Shown here: one piece after another, positions 6,693 to 8,949 of the stretch
Layout: the number at the start of each line of letters is the position of its first letter
How positions within the stretch are numbered: position 1 is the stretch's first letter
Notes under the pieces: model-generated
The model's database searches: none
Seen by the model: the letters and a program-made list of their open reading frames with translations, nothing else
Told to the model about the DNA's origin: nothing
From: Methanocalculus sp.
Lineage (GTDB): Archaea > Halobacteriota > Methanomicrobia > Methanomicrobiales > Methanocorpusculaceae
DNA length: 8,949 nt
Assembly: GCF_030651615.1 (NCBI RefSeq)
Contig: NZ_JAUSCG010000114.1
Location: 1 to 8,949, forward strand
Direction: 5' to 3'
Program-made: the position numbers and the translations under genes

Positions 6693-6703
6693 TAATTCCG
6701 CTC
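6681..6703. terminator. Perfect inverted repeat at a convergent gene junction, candidate bidirectional terminator
   Basis: GAGCGGA (6681-6687) and TCCGCTC (6697-6703) form a perfect 7-bp stem, four to five pairs of it G-C, with a 9-base loop. The loop contains the TAA stop of the + strand gene and the right arm overlaps the TGA stop of the minus-strand gene (6702-6704). T-tracts follow on both sides: CTTTTGG on the + strand, and CTTTTATT when read on the minus strand. A hairpin with T-runs between convergent genes suggests ending of both transcripts, though archaeal termination depends mainly on U-runs rather than hairpins. Confidence 0.5.
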
Positions 6704-7370
6704 AAAGATACTCTTTTGGAACTTCAATAATGATTCGGTAGCTATCGACATAGTGTGCAGAGATGATGAAATACATCTCTCTTCCTGATAAAAAAACGAT
6801 GCTATTGAACGTTTTAGCCCCTTTAATCTCACCACCATCGATGATCGCACCGGTCTCCCCTTCACACAGGACATATCGAAAGAGTGCTTCTGCCGGGTAT
6901 CTGTCTGCTGTTACTTCAGATCGAATCCTCCAGACCGGTGTTTGCGGAGGGGAAAAGAGTGTAGAAACTCCTCCTCTTCTCTGTTCAAGTATTCCAACTG
7001 TTACCCACTCGATCCAGGTGTACGTTTCATATTGGGCAGTACTGTATGGTGTTTTTCCAAAGAGAGGAAATACAGAATTCTTCTCCTCCTCACTTAATCG
7101 AAAGGTTCCATCCGGAAATACTGATGCTCCCGGCATATGTACCCGGGGATAACCAAATGGGTTATCGACCAGTTGAATGGTAAAGATCGGATAGGTGAAC
7201 CTATTCTCTGCCTCTGCAAATTCTGTCAGAAACAAGGATTCGGATCTCTCTTGATTCTCCATTGGCAGCAGAGAGATCTCCGGAAGAAGATTTGTTGGGT
7301 GAACCAGAAGACTGATTATCAAAACAACAACAAGTCCTGCTATGAAGATGATGAGATCATCCTTGCGCAT
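6702..7370 (-). CDS. Membrane-anchored protein of unknown function
   Basis: 222 residues. The N terminus MRKDDLIIFIAGLVVVLIISLLV is one hydrophobic helix (about 6-23) after a short charged stretch. No clear signal-peptidase site or lipobox follows, so the protein is probably held by this helix with about 198 residues outside the membrane. The rest is mixed and strand-rich, with aromatic residues (TYTWIEWVTV near 116-125) and a closing segment YFIISAHYVDSYRIIIEVP. I do not recognise a family, and no catalytic motif is evident. The gene faces the + strand 59-residue gene tail to tail and diverges from a small two-helix membrane protein gene, with 139 bases between starts. There is no ribosome binding site before the ATG (ATTTCTCT precedes it), so it may be leaderless. 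Confidence 0.75.
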   Translation of the reverse strand: MRKDDLIIFIAGLVVVLIISLLVHPTNLLPEISLLPMENQERSESLFLTEFAEAENRFTYPIFTIQLVDNPFGYPRVHMPGASVFPDGTFRLSEEEKNSVFPLFGKTPYSTAQYETYTWIEWVTVGILEQRRGGVSTLFSPPQTPVWRIRSEVTADRYPAEALFRYVLCEGETGAIIDGGEIKGAKTFNSIVFLSGREMYFIISAHYVDSYRIIIEVPKEYL

Positions 7371-7385
7371 AGAGAAATTGTGGTG

Positions 7386-7397
7386 TTATTAGTAAAA
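7386..7397 (-). promoter_or_regulatory. TATA-like element for the membrane-anchored protein gene
   Basis: On the minus strand this reads TTTTACTAATAA, centred about 21 bases before the ATG at 7370. That distance fits a leaderless or very short-leader transcript. It is a weak match and is called from position as much as from sequence. Confidence 0.35.
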
Positions 7398-7455
7398 TGA
7401 GTTGTGATCAAAACCTTCACCGATAGTGCCAGCTTGAAGAAAAATCCATCTCTGG

Positions 7456-7461
7456 TATATA
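7456..7461 (+). promoter_or_regulatory. TATA box for the small two-helix membrane protein gene
   Basis: TATATA in the context GGTATATAGAAAAG lies about 50 bases before the ATG at 7510. Transcription starting about 25 bases downstream would leave a leader of some 25 bases including the ribosome binding site. It sits in the 139-base divergent region 7371-7509. Confidence 0.55.
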
Positions 7462-7499
7462 GAAAAGTTCTTTTGGGTTGGAGCATCAACAGAAGGTAT

Positions 7500-7503
7500 G
7501 GAG
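7500..7503 (+). promoter_or_regulatory. Ribosome binding site favouring the ATG at 7510
   Basis: GGAG (followed by AT) lies six bases before the ATG at 7510. For the earlier in-frame ATG at 7498 the nearest purine stretch, AGAAGG, almost abuts the codon, which is too close for normal initiation. Confidence 0.5.
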
Positions 7504-7509
7504 ATTCCA

Positions 7510-7752
7510 ATGCTCAGGACCTGGGTCATCTTTTACCTTATCTCATTTGTGGTCCTGCTCTTTGCTCTTTTCCTCTCTTCTCAGGGGATAATGCTCTGGG
7601 TGAGCCTCTTTCTTGTCATTATTCTCATTGGAGTGAACCTTTTCACTCTTTATATTGAGATAAACCGAAGAAAAAACAGGATTAACAAACTGAAAAGTAT
7701 TTCAAAGGTAGATGATCCCGAATATCATCTCGATCAGAAGAAACTATGGTGA
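7510..7752 (+). CDS. Small two-helix membrane protein of unknown function
   Basis: 80 residues from the ATG at 7510 (84 from the in-frame ATG at 7498). Two hydrophobic helices (about 5-23 and 27-48) are joined by a short SSQG turn. A basic stretch INRRKNRINKLK (about 51-62) and a charged tail ending in KKLW follow. By the positive-inside rule both ends should face the cytoplasm. I do not recognise the family; archaeal genomes hold many such short hairpin membrane proteins. It is transcribed away from the membrane-anchored protein gene on the other strand, so a shared regulatory region is possible. It converges with cheR, the stops being only ten bases apart. No Cys, His cluster or other catalytic motif is seen. 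Confidence 0.68.
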   Translation: MLRTWVIFYLISFVVLLFALFLSSQGIMLWVSLFLVIILIGVNLFTLYIEINRRKNRINKLKSISKVDDPEYHLDQKKLW

Positions 7753-7759
7753 TTTCTTC
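7737..7759. terminator. Inverted repeat at the second convergent junction, possible bidirectional terminator
   Basis: GAAGAAA (7737-7743) and TTTCTTC (7753-7759) form a perfect 7-bp stem with a 9-base loop ending in the TGA stop of the small membrane protein gene. The stem is AT-rich and so weak. On the + strand it is followed after a few bases by CATTTTTA (7771-7778), a T-run of the kind that ends archaeal transcripts. The geometry matches the repeat at 6681-6703. Confidence 0.35.
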
Positions 7760-7762
7760 CCC

Positions 7763-8560
7763 TTAAACATCATTTTTACAAAGAATCTTCTGGAGTGAGT
7801 TATAGTGTGAGAATAACCCCTCCACTTCGCGGCCAAGATACTCGGTCTTTCCCATAACATAGAATCCACCGCTGTTCAATGCACTGTGAAATGTCCGGGC
7901 CAGATCATTCTTCTGTTGTTCCGTGAAGTAGATCGTGACATTTCTACAGGTGACCATATCAAGGTACCGTGATGCCGGTACCCCGCTCATCAGGTCATGC
8001 TTTCGGAAATGAATCATATCTTTTAAATGTTGCTTCACTTCATATCTGCCATCAGGAAGCTCGTTAAAGTGACGTCGAATTGTGGCTTGATTCAGTTTCT
8101 CTACAGTTTTACTCTCGTAAATGCCTTCTTTTGCCCTTTGAAGGATCTTCTCATCGATATCTGTTGCATATATGGTGCTTGTAATACTACCTTTTCGGGG
8201 TGTCAGTTCTGACAGAATCATTGCAAGTGAGTATGGCTCCTCACCGGATGAACACCCGGCGCACCATATTCTTATCCGACCATGTTCGGAGAGGATCTTT
8301 GGGATGAGCTCTTTTCTGATGATCTCAAATACTTCGCCATCTCTGAAGAACTCTGTAACATTGATGGTTAGGGCATTCCTGAGTAGTTCCCATTCGGCCG
8401 GATGATTCCCCAGATATCGGGAGTACTCTTCATACGTGCCGGTTCCGGTAGAGCGCATCCGTGAAAGAAGTCTTCTTTTGATGTACTCTTCTTTATAGCT
8501 TGAACACTTGACACCGAGGGTTTTCTCTATCAAATTTTTAATTTGCTTAAGATCATCCAT
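7763..8560 (-). CDS. cheR: Chemotaxis protein methyltransferase CheR
   Basis: 265 residues from the ATG at 8560, the normal CheR length. It transfers methyl groups from S-adenosylmethionine to glutamates of methyl-accepting chemotaxis receptors. The N-terminal helical domain (about 1-62) includes YIKRRLLSRM. The methyltransferase domain shows TINVTEFFRD (65-74), the SAM-binding loop WCAGCSSGEEPYS (99-111), ATDIDEKIL (132-140), CRNVTIYF (205-212, where CRNVLIYF is usual) and MGKTEYL (236-242) near the C terminus. All expected motifs are present, so it should be active. An in-frame ATG at 8590 would add ten residues (MGINIIIVLH) unlike a CheR start, so 8560 is preferred. There is no ribosome binding site before it. 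No cheA, cheB, cheW or receptor gene lies in the window, so it is either an orphan or at the edge of a larger cluster. Confidence 0.93.
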   Translation of the reverse strand: MDDLKQIKNLIEKTLGVKCSSYKEEYIKRRLLSRMRSTGTGTYEEYSRYLGNHPAEWELLRNALTINVTEFFRDGEVFEIIRKELIPKILSEHGRIRIWCAGCSSGEEPYSLAMILSELTPRKGSITSTIYATDIDEKILQRAKEGIYESKTVEKLNQATIRRHFNELPDGRYEVKQHLKDMIHFRKHDLMSGVPASRYLDMVTCRNVTIYFTEQQKNDLARTFHSALNSGGFYVMGKTEYLGREVEGLFSHYNSLQKILCKNDV

Positions 8561-8570
8561 ATGTAATACA

Positions 8571-8581
8571 ATTATTATATT
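8571..8581 (-). promoter_or_regulatory. TATA-like element before cheR
   Basis: On the minus strand this reads AATATAATAAT, the best TATA match upstream of cheR. Its centre is only about 16 bases before the ATG at 8560, closer than the usual 22-27 bases to a start site. So either the element is not the true box or the start codon used differs. Confidence 0.3.
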
Positions 8582-8692
8582 GATCCCCATCTATTTGTAA
8601 CGATCTCTCAATCATTTCTGTCTCCAAACTGCGAAGGAGAGCAGACAGAACTACTCTCGATTATCCTGAGAGATTTGATAGGAATCTTTATC

Positions 8693-8698
8693 TTTATA
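8693..8698 (+). promoter_or_regulatory. TATA box for the lipoprotein gene
   Basis: TTTATA, in the context ATCTTTATAGC, is centred about 22-23 bases before the ATG at 8718. That is the spacing expected for a leaderless transcript. No ribosome binding site lies between them (GCTACGTTGACATC). Confidence 0.6.
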
Positions 8699-8717
8699 GC
8701 TCTGCTACGTTGACATC

Positions 8718-8949
8718 ATGAGAGTTATTGCTCCTCTCCTTATCGGGTTGTTTCTCTTATGCACCCTCTCTGCCGGTTGTATGACGACTGGTGTCGGAGA
8801 CATCGTCTACCAGGGCTCTGCATTTGAGATCAGGATCGATGAGGATATTCTGCCGGAAGAGGTGACGGTACAGATCATCATCTTCAGGATTGAGGGTCTC
8901 TATCAGGAGGAGGAGTTACTCGTCATTGAGAGGAAGGTAATTGCGCCGG
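8718..8949 (+). CDS. Predicted lipoprotein, N-terminal part (runs off the right edge)
   Basis: 77 residues are visible before the window ends. The N terminus has one basic residue (R2), a hydrophobic core (APLLIGLFLLCTL) and a lipobox LSAGC with Cys21, so a secreted protein anchored by lipid at Cys21 is expected. The mature part starts MTTGVGDIVYQGSAFEIRID and looks strand-rich and acidic; no family is recognised. The start is clear: the ATG precedes the signal directly and a TATA box sits at leaderless distance. It is divergent from cheR with 157 bases between starts. Apart from the TATA-like boxes, the region between the two genes holds only a short imperfect CTCTC-type repeat of doubtful meaning. 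Confidence 0.8.
   Translation, partial: MRVIAPLLIGLFLLCTLSAGCMTTGVGDIVYQGSAFEIRIDEDILPEEVTVQIIIFRIEGLYQEEELLVIERKVIAP

Noticed and set aside
6763..7152. A 129-codon + strand open frame
   Set aside because: It is antisense to the membrane-anchored protein gene, whose N-terminal membrane helix and position make the minus frame the better choice. As the minus-strand protein is itself unrecognised, this rejection is less certain than the others.
7404..7658. An 84-codon + strand open frame overlapping the two-helix protein gene
   Set aside because: The overlapping frame from 7510 gives two clean membrane helices and has a ribosome binding site; this one does not.
1..8949. tRNA genes, CRISPR repeats, insertion sequences, attachment sites or riboswitches
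   Set aside because: No cloverleaf-like sequence, regularly spaced repeat, transposase motif or long structured leader was seen on reading either strand.

Overview
The window looks like chromosomal DNA from a methanogenic euryarchaeon, most likely of the order Methanomicrobiales. This is inferred from the gene content: an archaeal UPF0200-type P-loop protein, archaeal RNase Z, a fused MgtE/SLC41-type permease next to a PhoU/TrkA_C protein, an archaeal RecJ-like DHH protein, a DUF7123-like winged helix and CheR. Archaeal TATA-like boxes and a mix of Shine-Dalgarno-led and apparently leaderless starts agree with this. No tRNA, rRNA, CRISPR array, insertion sequence or phage gene was found. No gap between genes exceeds 300 bases.

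Region 1 (1-6155, all +) is a tightly packed row of six genes: the end of a UPF0200-like kinase-fold protein; a TIM-barrel protein with an Endonuclease IV-like set of metal ligands; RNase Z (tRNA 3' processing); an internally duplicated divalent-cation permease; an internally duplicated PhoU/TrkA_C protein that is probably its cytosolic partner; and an S1-OB-DHH RecJ-like nuclease. Junctions overlap by 1-10 bases or are separated by about 20, so one operon is likely. It mixes nucleic-acid metabolism with ion transport.

Region 2 (6156-6703) carries two small + strand genes with their own TATA-like elements: an 83-residue winged-helix protein with a good ribosome binding site, and a 59-residue protein that appears leaderless. 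The second ends against a convergent minus-strand gene.

Region 3 (6681-8949) alternates strands: a membrane-anchored protein of unknown function (-), a small two-helix membrane protein (+), a stand-alone chemotaxis methyltransferase CheR (-) and the start of a lipoprotein gene (+, cut by the window edge). Both convergent junctions hold a perfect 7-bp inverted repeat with a 9-base loop lying on or beside the stop codons, which may be bidirectional terminators.

The points most worth a second look are the matched two-repeat permease and two-repeat PhoU/RCK_C partner, the nine-ligand TIM barrel beside two nucleases, the two convergent-junction hairpins, and the small leaderless gene at 6513-6692.
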